A stretch of 15,654 bases of DNA from NCBI GenBank assembly GCA_020027255.1, contig JAHRAP010000044.1, positions 1 through 15,654 of the forward strand, written 5' to 3'. The position numbers and the translations under genes were made by a program. A model generated the notes under the pieces. It was not told the DNA's origin and ran no database searches. It worked only from the letters and a program-made list of their open reading frames with translations. The number at the start of each line of letters is the position of its first letter. Within the stretch, counting starts at the first letter, position 1. This DNA comes from Nitrosopumilaceae archaeon. GTDB lineage: Archaea; Thermoproteota; Nitrososphaeria; Nitrososphaerales; Nitrosopumilaceae. Shown in pieces: positions 1 to 6,368 of this stretch.

Positions 1-15
1 TTTCAGAGGAATTAT

Positions 16-312
16 ATGAATTGGCGTAAAATAAAGATTAAATTTACTGGTAGTTGTATTACTTGTAATAAACCAATTAATAGCGGCGAAATAGGACTTT
101 GGGCTAAAGATATAGGAGTAAAACATATCAAATGTGTTGATGACGAATATATAAATTGCATAATTTGTAAGGCTCAAGTTTTTTGCTCCAAATGTGAATT
201 TCGTGATCACTGCAATACGCAAGTTATCTCTCAGTGCATATGTCAAAATTGTATTACTAAAAATAAACTTATGAACATGTATAAAAAGTCACTACAAAAT
301 ATTAAAATTTAA
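16..312 (+). CDS. Small cysteine-rich, probable zinc-binding protein (98 aa), function unknown
   Basis: I do not recognise a named family. The 98-residue protein has twelve cysteines, most of them paired: CxxC at 14/17, HxxC at 37/40, CxxC at 48/51 and 57/60, His65-Cys66, then Cys74, Cys76 and Cys79. This spacing suggests two or three zinc-ribbon-like sites (inference). It is basic at both ends, with no membrane segment and no signal peptide, so it is probably cytoplasmic. The ATG at 16 has a good ribosome-binding site (AGAGGA at 5-10, five bases upstream). It lies 13 bases before the next small gene and on the same strand as the carboxylase genes. It could be a nucleic-acid-binding or regulatory protein, but nothing in the sequence settles that. 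The frame is probably real, given the ordered cysteine pairs and the ribosome-binding site. Confidence 0.72.
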   Translation: MNWRKIKIKFTGSCITCNKPINSGEIGLWAKDIGVKHIKCVDDEYINCIICKAQVFCSKCEFRDHCNTQVISQCICQNCITKNKLMNMYKKSLQNIKI

Positions 313-325
313 CCATAAACAAAAA

Positions 326-661
326 ATGTATATGGCTGAAACAAAACCAAAAAATGAAAATAGAATAATTATAAACAATGACGATGTGGTAAAAACTACT
401 TACCACGTGCCTGACTACTCTCCAAACCATATTTTAAGTCCTGAATTTGAAGGTAAATCAAATTACGAAATGGGGATTCAAGATCTTATCATTGATTCAA
501 ATGAAAAACTAAAGAATTTGACTCATACTAAATCATCATCATCTGAAATACATCATCTAGTTGAAGATCTAAAAACTTTAAACTGTTTGTATGAAAATTA
601 TTATGTTGGCATGAATGTTTTTAGAACTGCAAAAGGCGGGCGTGACAAACTACGAGTATGA
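326..661 (+). CDS. Hypothetical hydrophilic protein (111 aa)
   Basis: Function not recognised. The protein is hydrophilic, with an Asn/Asp/Lys-rich N-terminus, a Ser run near residues 70-73 and a probable helix around 74-92. A more conserved-looking C-terminal stretch, YYVGMNVFRTAKGGRDKLRV, follows. There is no membrane segment, signal peptide or metal-binding motif. Two starts are possible: ATG at 326 or ATG at 332 (MAETK...). Neither has a clear ribosome-binding site, so translation may depend on the gene 13 bases upstream. It ends 42 bases before the ATG of the carboxyltransferase gene. It may be co-transcribed with that gene, but nothing links it to carboxylation chemistry. A conserved hypothetical of ammonia-oxidising archaea is the most that can be said. 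Confidence 0.6.
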   Translation: MYMAETKPKNENRIIINNDDVVKTTYHVPDYSPNHILSPEFEGKSNYEMGIQDLIIDSNEKLKNLTHTKSSSSEIHHLVEDLKTLNCLYENYYVGMNVFRTAKGGRDKLRV

Positions 662-690
662 AGTTACATGGTAATTGTGTTTGTTATATA

Positions 691-695
691 GGTGA
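691..695 (+). promoter_or_regulatory. Ribosome-binding site GGTGA that decides the carboxyltransferase start
   Basis: GGTGA lies eight bases before the ATG at 704 and can pair with the usual archaeal 16S 3' end (CACCUCC). The same bases contain an in-frame GTG at 692 that could be misread as a start, but that GTG has no ribosome-binding site of its own. ATG 704 is therefore preferred. Confidence 0.6.
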
Positions 696-703
696 ATGAT
701 AAG

Positions 704-2257
704 ATGTCTTCGCATTTTGATAAAATCAATGAATTGTCGCAAAAAATTAAACAAGCCAATGATGGTGGCGGCAATAATAGAATCGAATCTCAACATGATA
801 AAGGTAAATTAACAGCAAGAGAGAGATTGGATGTTTTGCTAGATCATGATAGTTTTGTTGAACTAGATAAATTAACCACTCATCACTACCATGAATTTGA
901 TATGCAAAACAAAAAATTTTTTGGAGATGGTGTTATTACTGGATACGGAAAAATAACTGGCAGACAAGTTTGTGTATTTGCATATGATTTCACTGTACTA
1001 GGAGGCACATTAAGTGATATGGGTGCTAAAAAAATAACAAAATTGATGGATCATGCTATAAAGATAGGTTGTCCTATTATTGGAATAATAGATTCTGGCG
1101 GTGCAAGAATACAGGAGGGTATATTAAGCTTAGATGGATTTGCCGATATTTTTTATCATAACGAATTAGCATCTGGAATAGTGCCTCAAATAACTGCAAG
1201 TATTGGTCCGTCTGCTGGTGGTGCTGTTTATTCTCCAGCTATGACTGATTTTGTAGTTATGGTTGACAAAACAGCTAGTATGTTTGTCACTGGACCAGAT
1301 GTAGTTAAAACAGTACTCGGAGAAAATGTATCCTTTGATCAATTGGGTGGTGCCATCACTCATGGTACAAAGAGTGGCGTAGCGCACTTCGTAGCACAAA
1401 ATGAATTCGAATGTATGGACTACGTTAAAAATTTGCTTGCATTTATACCTCAAAATAATACTGATACCCCATCAATTATCTCTAATAACGATGATCCTCA
1501 TAGAATTGATAATAATTTAATAAATCATATCCCTAAAAATCCTCTACAACCATATGACATCACTCAAATCATTTTGTCCATTTTAGATAACAACCAATTC
1601 TTTGAAATCCACAAACTGTTCGCACAAAATATTTTGGTTGGGTTTGGAAGACTTCACGGTAGATCTATAGGTATCGTAGCAAATCAACCAATGTATTTAG
1701 CAGGTGCCTTAGATATAGATTCATCAAATAAAGCTGCACGTTTTATTCGATTTTGTGATTGCTATAACATACCAATTATAACTATAGTGGACACACCAGG
1801 ATATATGCCTGGAACTGACCAAGAACATAACGGAATAATCAGACATGGTAGTAAATTACTTTATGCATATTGCGAAGCTACAGTGCCCAAAATAACATTA
1901 GTGATAGGAAAAGCATATGGAGGTGCATATATTGCAATGGGAAGTAAAAACCTCCGAACTGATATAAATTATGCATGGCCTACAGCTAAAATAGCTGTAT
2001 TGGGCTCTGATGCTGCAGTACGAATAATGAATAGAAAAGATCTTGCTGACTCTAAAAATCCTGAAGAACTAAAAAAACAGCTTACAGATGATTTCACAGC
2101 CAAATTTTCTAATCCATATGTGGCAGCTTCTCATGGCAAAATAGATTCAGTAATTAATCCTTCTGAAACAAGACCTATGTTGATTAAAGCGTTGGACCTA
2201 CTTGCAAATAAAAGAGATAAACAACTACCTCGTAAACATGGTAACATTAATTTATAA
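704..2257 (+). CDS. pccB: Acetyl-CoA/propionyl-CoA carboxylase, carboxyltransferase subunit
   Basis: Transfers CO2 from carboxybiotin to acetyl-CoA or propionyl-CoA, giving malonyl-CoA or methylmalonyl-CoA. In ammonia-oxidising archaea this drives the 3-hydroxypropionate/4-hydroxybutyrate cycle. At 517 residues it has the usual PccB length. The N-terminal crotonase-fold half includes GKLTARERLDVLLD and the oxyanion glycine motif GPSAGGAVYSP (from residue 168). The C-terminal half has GKAYGGAYIAMGSK, with Gly406-Gly407, followed by YAWPTAKIAVLG. Residue 410 is Ile where strict propionyl-CoA carboxylases have Asp, which suggests a broader acyl-CoA pocket (see finding). The gene ends 10 bases before the biotin carboxylase and forms an operon with it and the biotin carrier. 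Start ATG 704 is chosen from the ribosome-binding site; GTG 692 would add four residues. Confidence 0.95.
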   Translation: MSSHFDKINELSQKIKQANDGGGNNRIESQHDKGKLTARERLDVLLDHDSFVELDKLTTHHYHEFDMQNKKFFGDGVITGYGKITGRQVCVFAYDFTVLGGTLSDMGAKKITKLMDHAIKIGCPIIGIIDSGGARIQEGILSLDGFADIFYHNELASGIVPQITASIGPSAGGAVYSPAMTDFVVMVDKTASMFVTGPDVVKTVLGENVSFDQLGGAITHGTKSGVAHFVAQNEFECMDYVKNLLAFIPQNNTDTPSIISNNDDPHRIDNNLINHIPKNPLQPYDITQIILSILDNNQFFEIHKLFAQNILVGFGRLHGRSIGIVANQPMYLAGALDIDSSNKAARFIRFCDCYNIPIITIVDTPGYMPGTDQEHNGIIRHGSKLLYAYCEATVPKITLVIGKAYGGAYIAMGSKNLRTDINYAWPTAKIAVLGSDAAVRIMNRKDLADSKNPEELKKQLTDDFTAKFSNPYVAASHGKIDSVINPSETRPMLIKALDLLANKRDKQLPRKHGNINL

Positions 2258-2267
2258 GTGATAAATC

Positions 2268-3761
2268 ATGATCAAAAAAATTCTTATAGCAAATCGAGGC
2301 GAGATAGCTCTCCGTATAATCAAAACATGTAACGTTTTAAATATAAAATCTGTTAGCATATATTCTGACGAAGATGTTAATTCTTTACATGTCAAAAAAT
2401 CCCACGAATCATATTATGTTGGTAATGCTCCTCCAGCACAAAGTTATCTGAACCAAAAAAAGATTATTGAAGTAGCATTATCATCTGGAGCAGACGCAAT
2501 ACATCCAGGATATGGATTTCTTTCTGAAAATTCTGACTTCGCTGAACTTTGTGAAAAAAATAATCTGATTTTCATTGGTCCATCTTCTAATTCCCTGAAG
2601 TTGTGTGGAGATAAAATGAAGTGTAAAAAAATAATGAAAGATGCAGACGTTCCAACTGTTCCTGGAAGCTTTGATCTAGTCAAAGATGTTGAAACTGCAC
2701 TAGATAATGCTAATAGTATAGGCTACCCAGTCTTATTGAAATCTGTTTTTGGAGGTGGAGGAAGAGGTATTCGTTTGGTAAATAATGATAATGAACTTCG
2801 AAACGCGTTTGAATTAGCTGCCAAAGAATCAATTACAGCTTTCGGAAAATCTGCATTGCTTGTAGAAAAATTCTTGCCTAAAATTAGACATATAGAATTC
2901 CAACTAGCTCGTGACCAACAAAGTAATACTGTGCATATCTTTGAGAGAGAATGTTCTATACAAAGACGACATCAAAAATTAATTGAATTATCTCCATCCC
3001 CAGTAGTAAACCAAAAAGTCAGGGATGAAATAGGCCAATTAGCAATAAATGCTGTTAAAGCTGTAGAATATAGTAATCTTGGAACTGCAGAGTTTCTTAG
3101 ATTGGATGACGGCACATTCTATTTTATTGAAATTAACGCAAGATTGCAAGTAGAACATCCTGTAACTGAATTAGTATCTGGACTTGATCTGGTTAAATTA
3201 CAAATAGATATAGCTAATGGCGAAAACATACCATTTAAACAAAGTGATTTGAAACTTAATGGATGTGCAATAGAATGCAGAATTAACGCTGAAAGCACCT
3301 TTTTAGATTTTGCACCTTCTACAGGATTGGTGAACGATGTTATTTTACCATCAGGGCCAGGAATAAGAACAGACACTTATCTATACCCACAATGCACAGT
3401 ATCTCCATTCTATGATTCTTTAATAGCCAAATTAAATTCTTGGGGGCAAAGTTTTGATCAGGCGAGAAAACGAATGGTTAACGCATTGATTGATTTTCAT
3501 ATTCTAGGCATAGACACATCCATATCTCTATATAAAGTGATTCTCAACAGCAAAGAATTTATTAATGGTGATTTGTCCACTGACTTTCTTGATAGATTTA
3601 ATATTTTAAATAGACTGAAAGATAGCATGAAAAATGAAACTGCATCAAAACAAGATGTAGCATTGACTGCAGCTGCATTACACTCTCTATTGTACAATTC
3701 TAAAATATCTAACGATCATAAGCAAAATACAAATTGGGATCATCGGATGTATGGCTTATGA
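2268..3761 (+). CDS. accC: Biotin carboxylase subunit of acetyl-/propionyl-CoA carboxylase
   Basis: ATP-dependent carboxylation of the biotin held by the carrier protein, using bicarbonate. The three expected domains are present: a pre-ATP-grasp domain from MIKKILIANRGEIALRI to about residue 115 with HPGYGFLSEN; the ATP-grasp domain with the glycine loop GGGGRGIR (from 162); and the C-terminal domain from about 335. Catalytic and metal-binding residues are in place: RRHQK with Lys237, and EINARLQVEHPVTE with Glu288, Asn290, Arg292 and Glu296. These last four have the same numbering as E. coli AccC as I recall it. At 497 residues it is longer than E. coli AccC (about 449), the excess being a polar tail after about 445. 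ATG 2268 has GTGA (2258-2261) six bases upstream. Its TGA overlaps the ATG of the biotin carrier gene. Confidence 0.96.
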   Translation: MIKKILIANRGEIALRIIKTCNVLNIKSVSIYSDEDVNSLHVKKSHESYYVGNAPPAQSYLNQKKIIEVALSSGADAIHPGYGFLSENSDFAELCEKNNLIFIGPSSNSLKLCGDKMKCKKIMKDADVPTVPGSFDLVKDVETALDNANSIGYPVLLKSVFGGGGRGIRLVNNDNELRNAFELAAKESITAFGKSALLVEKFLPKIRHIEFQLARDQQSNTVHIFERECSIQRRHQKLIELSPSPVVNQKVRDEIGQLAINAVKAVEYSNLGTAEFLRLDDGTFYFIEINARLQVEHPVTELVSGLDLVKLQIDIANGENIPFKQSDLKLNGCAIECRINAESTFLDFAPSTGLVNDVILPSGPGIRTDTYLYPQCTVSPFYDSLIAKLNSWGQSFDQARKRMVNALIDFHILGIDTSISLYKVILNSKEFINGDLSTDFLDRFNILNRLKDSMKNETASKQDVALTAAALHSLLYNSKISNDHKQNTNWDHRMYGL

Positions 3762-4270
3762 TTGAATATAAAATAGAAGATGTTGACATGATCTCTCATG
3801 TAGATATAGTTAAACAAATATCCAATAATGAATACATCATCAATATTGACAATACTGAAAAAAATATCAATGTGATTAACATATCTGTTGATTCTATGGA
3901 GTTCATGTTAGATAACATGTATCATAGTGTGAAATATATAAAAAAATCAAGTTCCAAGATAGAATTAGTAGCAGATGGAATACCAATTATGTTGACTACT
4001 AACAACAAACTTAATGATATTGTTTATAAAAACTCTGGAGGCTCAGTAACTAACGCGCAAATAAATCTAATTAGTCAAATCCCAGGAAAAGTTATTGCAG
4101 TAAAAGTTGATGAGAATGACAAAGTCAAAAAAGGAGATCTTGTTTGTGTATTAGAGTCAATGAAAATGCAAGTCTCTGTTAAATCTCATAAAGATGGAAT
4201 TGTGAAGAAAATCAATATCAAAACTGGATCCGCTGTAGCTAAAAATGATATAATTGCAGAAATAGAATAA
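3758..4270 (+). CDS. accB: Biotin carboxyl carrier protein of acetyl-/propionyl-CoA carboxylase
   Basis: Carries biotin between the biotin carboxylase and carboxyltransferase active sites. The C-terminal 70 or so residues form a biotinyl/lipoyl domain (IPGKVIAVKVDENDKV, then the site VLESMKMQV). The biotin Lys is residue 136 of 170, about 35 residues from the C-terminus as is normal. The site reads ESMKM rather than the commoner EAMKM, which is an accepted variant. The first 95 or so residues are a poorly conserved region that probably contacts the other subunits. The ATG at 3758 overlaps the biotin carboxylase stop (ATGA), which favours translational coupling. An in-frame TTG at 3734 would add eight residues but lies inside the upstream gene and has no ribosome-binding site. 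The gene is convergent with the peroxiredoxin gene, nine bases away. Confidence 0.93.
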   Translation: MIEYKIEDVDMISHVDIVKQISNNEYIINIDNTEKNINVINISVDSMEFMLDNMYHSVKYIKKSSSKIELVADGIPIMLTTNNKLNDIVYKNSGGSVTNAQINLISQIPGKVIAVKVDENDKVKKGDLVCVLESMKMQVSVKSHKDGIVKKINIKTGSAVAKNDIIAEIE

Positions 4271-4284
4271 TTAATTTAATTATT
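4266..4284. terminator. Perfect AT-only inverted repeat between convergent genes, possible bidirectional terminator
   Basis: Nine bases (AATAATTAA) and their exact reverse complement flank a single T. The element covers the stop codons of both the biotin carrier and the peroxiredoxin genes. A U-rich stretch follows on the plus strand. An A/T-only stem is weak, and archaeal termination mainly needs U-runs, so the role is only suggested by position. Confidence 0.3.
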
Positions 4285-4750
4285 TATTCTCCAAAAACTT
4301 CTTTATTTCATTATAGTTTGGTTCTACTAAAGGATCGTCTGTAATCCAAATATATGTAATTAATCCTTTTTCATCTATTATATATATTGATCTTTTAGCT
4401 GCATTGTAATCTTTTATATGCAAAAGATCACGCATTAAAACTCCATACTCGTTTATTGTTTTGCTATTGTAGTCTCCAAGAATAGGAAATTCTATGTTAT
4501 ATTTATCTGCGAAAGCTTTGTTGGCAAAAGGCCCATCATTACTTATGCCAAGTATTTGTACATTTAAGTTTGATATATACTGTAAAGATTGTTGAAATGT
4601 GCATATTTCATTTTTACACACTGGTGAGTGTGCCGCCACAAAAAAAACCAACATAATTTTTTTGCCTTTAAACTCGTCTGTCTTCCTTACCTTTAATTCA
4701 GTATCTACTAATTCGAACTCAGGAGCTATATCTCCAATTTTTAATGCCAT
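4280..4750 (-). CDS. Peroxiredoxin (AhpC/TSA, BCP/AhpE-like)
   Basis: A thioredoxin-fold peroxidase expected to reduce hydrogen peroxide or organic peroxides in the cytoplasm. At 156 residues it has normal size for the BCP/AhpE type. The N-terminus (MALKIGDIAPEFELVDTELK) is typical. The peroxidatic Cys is Cys45 in HSPVCKNEICTF, with Cys50 as a possible resolving partner. ISNDGPFANKAFADKYNIEFPIL and the Arg of AAKRSIYIIDEKG match the family. The active-site motif is unusual: it reads VAAHSPVC, with Val38 where the family's PxxxTxxC Pro is expected (see finding). It is on the minus strand, alone between carboxylase and nuo genes. A TATA-like box 25 bases upstream suggests a leaderless mRNA. Neighbourhood does not imply a shared pathway. 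Confidence 0.92.
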   Translation of the reverse strand: MALKIGDIAPEFELVDTELKVRKTDEFKGKKIMLVFFVAAHSPVCKNEICTFQQSLQYISNLNVQILGISNDGPFANKAFADKYNIEFPILGDYNSKTINEYGVLMRDLLHIKDYNAAKRSIYIIDEKGLITYIWITDDPLVEPNYNEIKKFLENK

Positions 4751-4771
4751 GATTAAAATTATATCATCATG

Positions 4772-4778
4772 TATATAT
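4772..4778 (-). promoter_or_regulatory. Probable TATA box for the peroxiredoxin gene (may also serve nuoA)
   Basis: Read on the minus strand the box is GATATATAC, centred 25 bases before the A of the peroxiredoxin ATG at 4750. At the normal archaeal spacing, transcription would start at or next to the ATG, giving a leaderless mRNA. The core is nearly palindromic, so on the plus strand it could also start a nuoA transcript near 4800. Confidence 0.45.
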
Positions 4779-4810
4779 CAATTGTTTTAGTAATTCGTAG
4801 TAAATAGATT

Positions 4811-4818
4811 TTTATATA
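4811..4818 (+). promoter_or_regulatory. TATA-like box upstream of the nuo operon
   Basis: TTTATATA matches the archaeal box A consensus well and is the strongest such site in the 78-base peroxiredoxin-nuoA gap. At the usual 25-27 base spacing it would start transcription near 4840, inside the nuoA frame as drawn from TTG 4829. Either nuoA starts further downstream or the TATATA at 4772-4778 is used instead. Confidence 0.4.
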
Positions 4819-4828
4819 ATATATTAGG

Positions 4829-5215
4829 TTGTTAGCTGCTTTGGTAGGAGAAATAGTAAATGATTATAGTAACATTTTGATGATGTTTGGATTTGCTATA
4901 ATTGCTACGGCCCCAGCTTTATTATTATCTAAAATGATATCTCCTAAAAGACGTAATAATCCTGTTAAATTTCTACCTATGGAGTGCGGCCAGGTTCCAA
5001 AAGGTGAAGGAAGAACACATTTTATGATGCAATATTATGCTTATGTTCTTATGTTTGTAGTGTTTGATGTTATGGCCATTTTCTTATATTCGTGGGGAAG
5101 CACAATCTTAAATCTAGAAAGAACTGCCACCCTGCCAATAATTATATTTCTTGGAATCATGTTTGCTGCAATGGCTTTTGCATTATATCAATCCAAAAGG
5201 CGTAATATATGGTAA
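4829..5215 (+). CDS. nuoA: NADH dehydrogenase-like complex I, subunit A
   Basis: Small membrane subunit at the junction between the quinone site and the proton-pumping arm. At 128 residues it has the usual length. Three membrane helices are visible: about 15-35, 68-90 and 98-118. The conserved loop NPVKFLPMECGQV carries the Glu52-Cys53-Gly54 motif, and FMMQYYAYVLMFVVFDVMA follows. The motif usually written FDVEA is FDVMA here, with Met82 replacing an acidic residue (see finding). The start is uncertain: TTG 4829 has only AGG directly before it, TTG 4841 (residue 5) is possible, and ATG 4880 (residue 18) would trim most of the segment before helix 1. First gene of the nuo cluster, divergent from peroxiredoxin, with its own likely promoter. 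Confidence 0.92.
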   Translation: MLAALVGEIVNDYSNILMMFGFAIIATAPALLLSKMISPKRRNNPVKFLPMECGQVPKGEGRTHFMMQYYAYVLMFVVFDVMAIFLYSWGSTILNLERTATLPIIIFLGIMFAAMAFALYQSKRRNIW

Positions 5216-5242
5216 TTTTTTATAGTATGGCAATGTACACTA

Positions 5243-5248
5243 GGGTGA
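5243..5248 (+). promoter_or_regulatory. Strong ribosome-binding site GGGTGA for the TTG start of nuoB
   Basis: GGGTGA lies seven bases before TTG 5256. A stop codon (TAG at 5241) closes the frame just upstream and no other start codon lies between them. This fixes nuoB initiation at TTG. Confidence 0.7.
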
Positions 5249-5255
5249 GTTTGAT

Positions 5256-5771
5256 TTGCTAAAAGATCTTGTAATACCACAAAATGCTAATGCGTTTGTT
5301 TCTAAATTGGGCGATATTTTAGTTAAAGCAATAGACCAGCCATTGGGATATGCCATTAATTGGGGCCGTATATGGTCGTTGTGGCCAGTGCATATAGAAA
5401 CTGCGTGTTGCAGTGTGGAGTTTGGAGCTGCTTCGAGTCCACGCTATGATGTTGAAAGATTTGGAATAATAGAAGCCTTTGGATCTTTGCGACAATGTGA
5501 TTTAGTCGTAGTACAAGGTACAATAACACGTAAAATGGCTCCACGACTTAGATTAGTATATGATCAAATGCCAGATCCAAAGTATGTGATCGCTATGGGT
5601 GCATGTGCAATAACTGGAGGATTGTATTTTGATTCATATAACGTGTTACCTGGTATAGATGGAGTTTTACCAGTGGATGTTTATGTTCCTGGATGCCCTC
5701 CAAGGCCAGAAACACTAATACAAGGATGTATGCTTCTTCAAGAAAAAATAAAATGCATGCAAATTAGGTAA
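5256..5771 (+). CDS. nuoB: Complex I subunit B, holds the N2 iron-sulfur cluster
   Basis: Carries the terminal [4Fe-4S] cluster N2, which passes electrons to or from quinone at the interface with NuoD. At 171 residues it is full length. N2 ligands are all present: Cys51-Cys52 in ETACCSVEFGAASSPRYD, Cys117 in AMGACAITGG, and Cys147 in VDVYVPGCPPRPE. The core FGSLRQCDLVVVQGTITRKM is strongly conserved. No membrane helix is present, as expected for a subunit of the connecting module. The start is TTG, supported by a strong ribosome-binding site and a stop codon just upstream. A 40-base gap separates it from nuoA, and five bases separate it from nuoC. Confidence 0.97.
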   Translation: MLKDLVIPQNANAFVSKLGDILVKAIDQPLGYAINWGRIWSLWPVHIETACCSVEFGAASSPRYDVERFGIIEAFGSLRQCDLVVVQGTITRKMAPRLRLVYDQMPDPKYVIAMGACAITGGLYFDSYNVLPGIDGVLPVDVYVPGCPPRPETLIQGCMLLQEKIKCMQIR

Positions 5772-5776
5772 ATAAA

Positions 5777-6364
5777 ATGAATAACGAGATGCCAAACAAA
5801 ACAGAAGCAGACCATAACAAAAATGTATCACAAAATAACAACAGTAGCAAAATAATTAAGAATAGTGCAGATCTTCCTGAATTTGAAACGAATATTGCTA
5901 ATATGTTGTTAGACAAATTCGACAAAAAATTAAAAATAATTTTCATAAAAAAAAATAGGATTAAAGTTGATGTACACAAAGATAACATTGTTGAAATCGC
6001 AAAATTCATTAATCAAAATTTGAAATTTGATCATGCAGAATCAGTTACTGGTGTTGATCGACCTGAACAAAACGAAATTGAAGTTGTTTATCATCTTGGC
6101 TCTTATGATCCGAGTATTTCTAACCAAATCTTAGCTTTATCTACCAGAACAGTCAGGGAATCTATTCCAAATCCTGGTTTTGATAAGACTAGGTTGCCCA
6201 GTCTCAGAGATGTATTTTATAGTGTAGAATTTCATGAAAGAGAATGTTTTGAAATGTTGGGAGTGTATTTTGAGAATCATCCTGATAATAGAAGATTATT
6301 ATTGCCAGAAGACTGGGCAGATTTACCTCCTCTTAGAAAGGACTTCAAAATAAAAGGGAGATGA
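5777..6364 (+). CDS. nuoC: Complex I subunit C (30 kDa subunit)
   Basis: Soluble subunit of the quinone-module arm that packs against NuoD and NuoB. At 195 residues it is a stand-alone NuoC, not the NuoCD fusion seen in E. coli. The family signature is clear near the C-terminus: VEFHERECFEMLGVYFENHP, then DNRRLLLPEDW and LPPLRKDF. The middle holds AESVTGVD and EIEVVYHLGS. The first 30 or so residues are Asn/Lys/Ser-rich and probably disordered. ATG 5777 has AGGTA about seven bases upstream. ATG 5789 (residue 5) is an alternative. The gap to nuoD is four bases. Confidence 0.95.
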   Translation: MNNEMPNKTEADHNKNVSQNNNSSKIIKNSADLPEFETNIANMLLDKFDKKLKIIFIKKNRIKVDVHKDNIVEIAKFINQNLKFDHAESVTGVDRPEQNEIEVVYHLGSYDPSISNQILALSTRTVRESIPNPGFDKTRLPSLRDVFYSVEFHERECFEMLGVYFENHPDNRRLLLPEDWADLPPLRKDFKIKGR

Positions 6365-6368
6365 AAAA

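Noticed and set aside
684..690. TTATATA as a TATA box for the carboxyltransferase gene
   Set aside because: Transcription would start near 712, past the ATG at 704, so the spacing does not work. The carboxylase genes are more likely transcribed from further upstream.
692..694. GTG as the carboxyltransferase start
   Set aside because: The GTG lies within the GGTGA ribosome-binding site of ATG 704 and has no site of its own.
4599..4790. Small plus-strand frame of 63 codons across the peroxiredoxin start
   Set aside because: It lies antisense to a clear peroxiredoxin gene, has no family resemblance and no ribosome-binding site.
5216..5221. Run of six T after the nuoA stop as a terminator
   Set aside because: It is short, has no clear stem, and the downstream nuoB gene has no separate promoter that I can see. 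It may cause partial termination at most.
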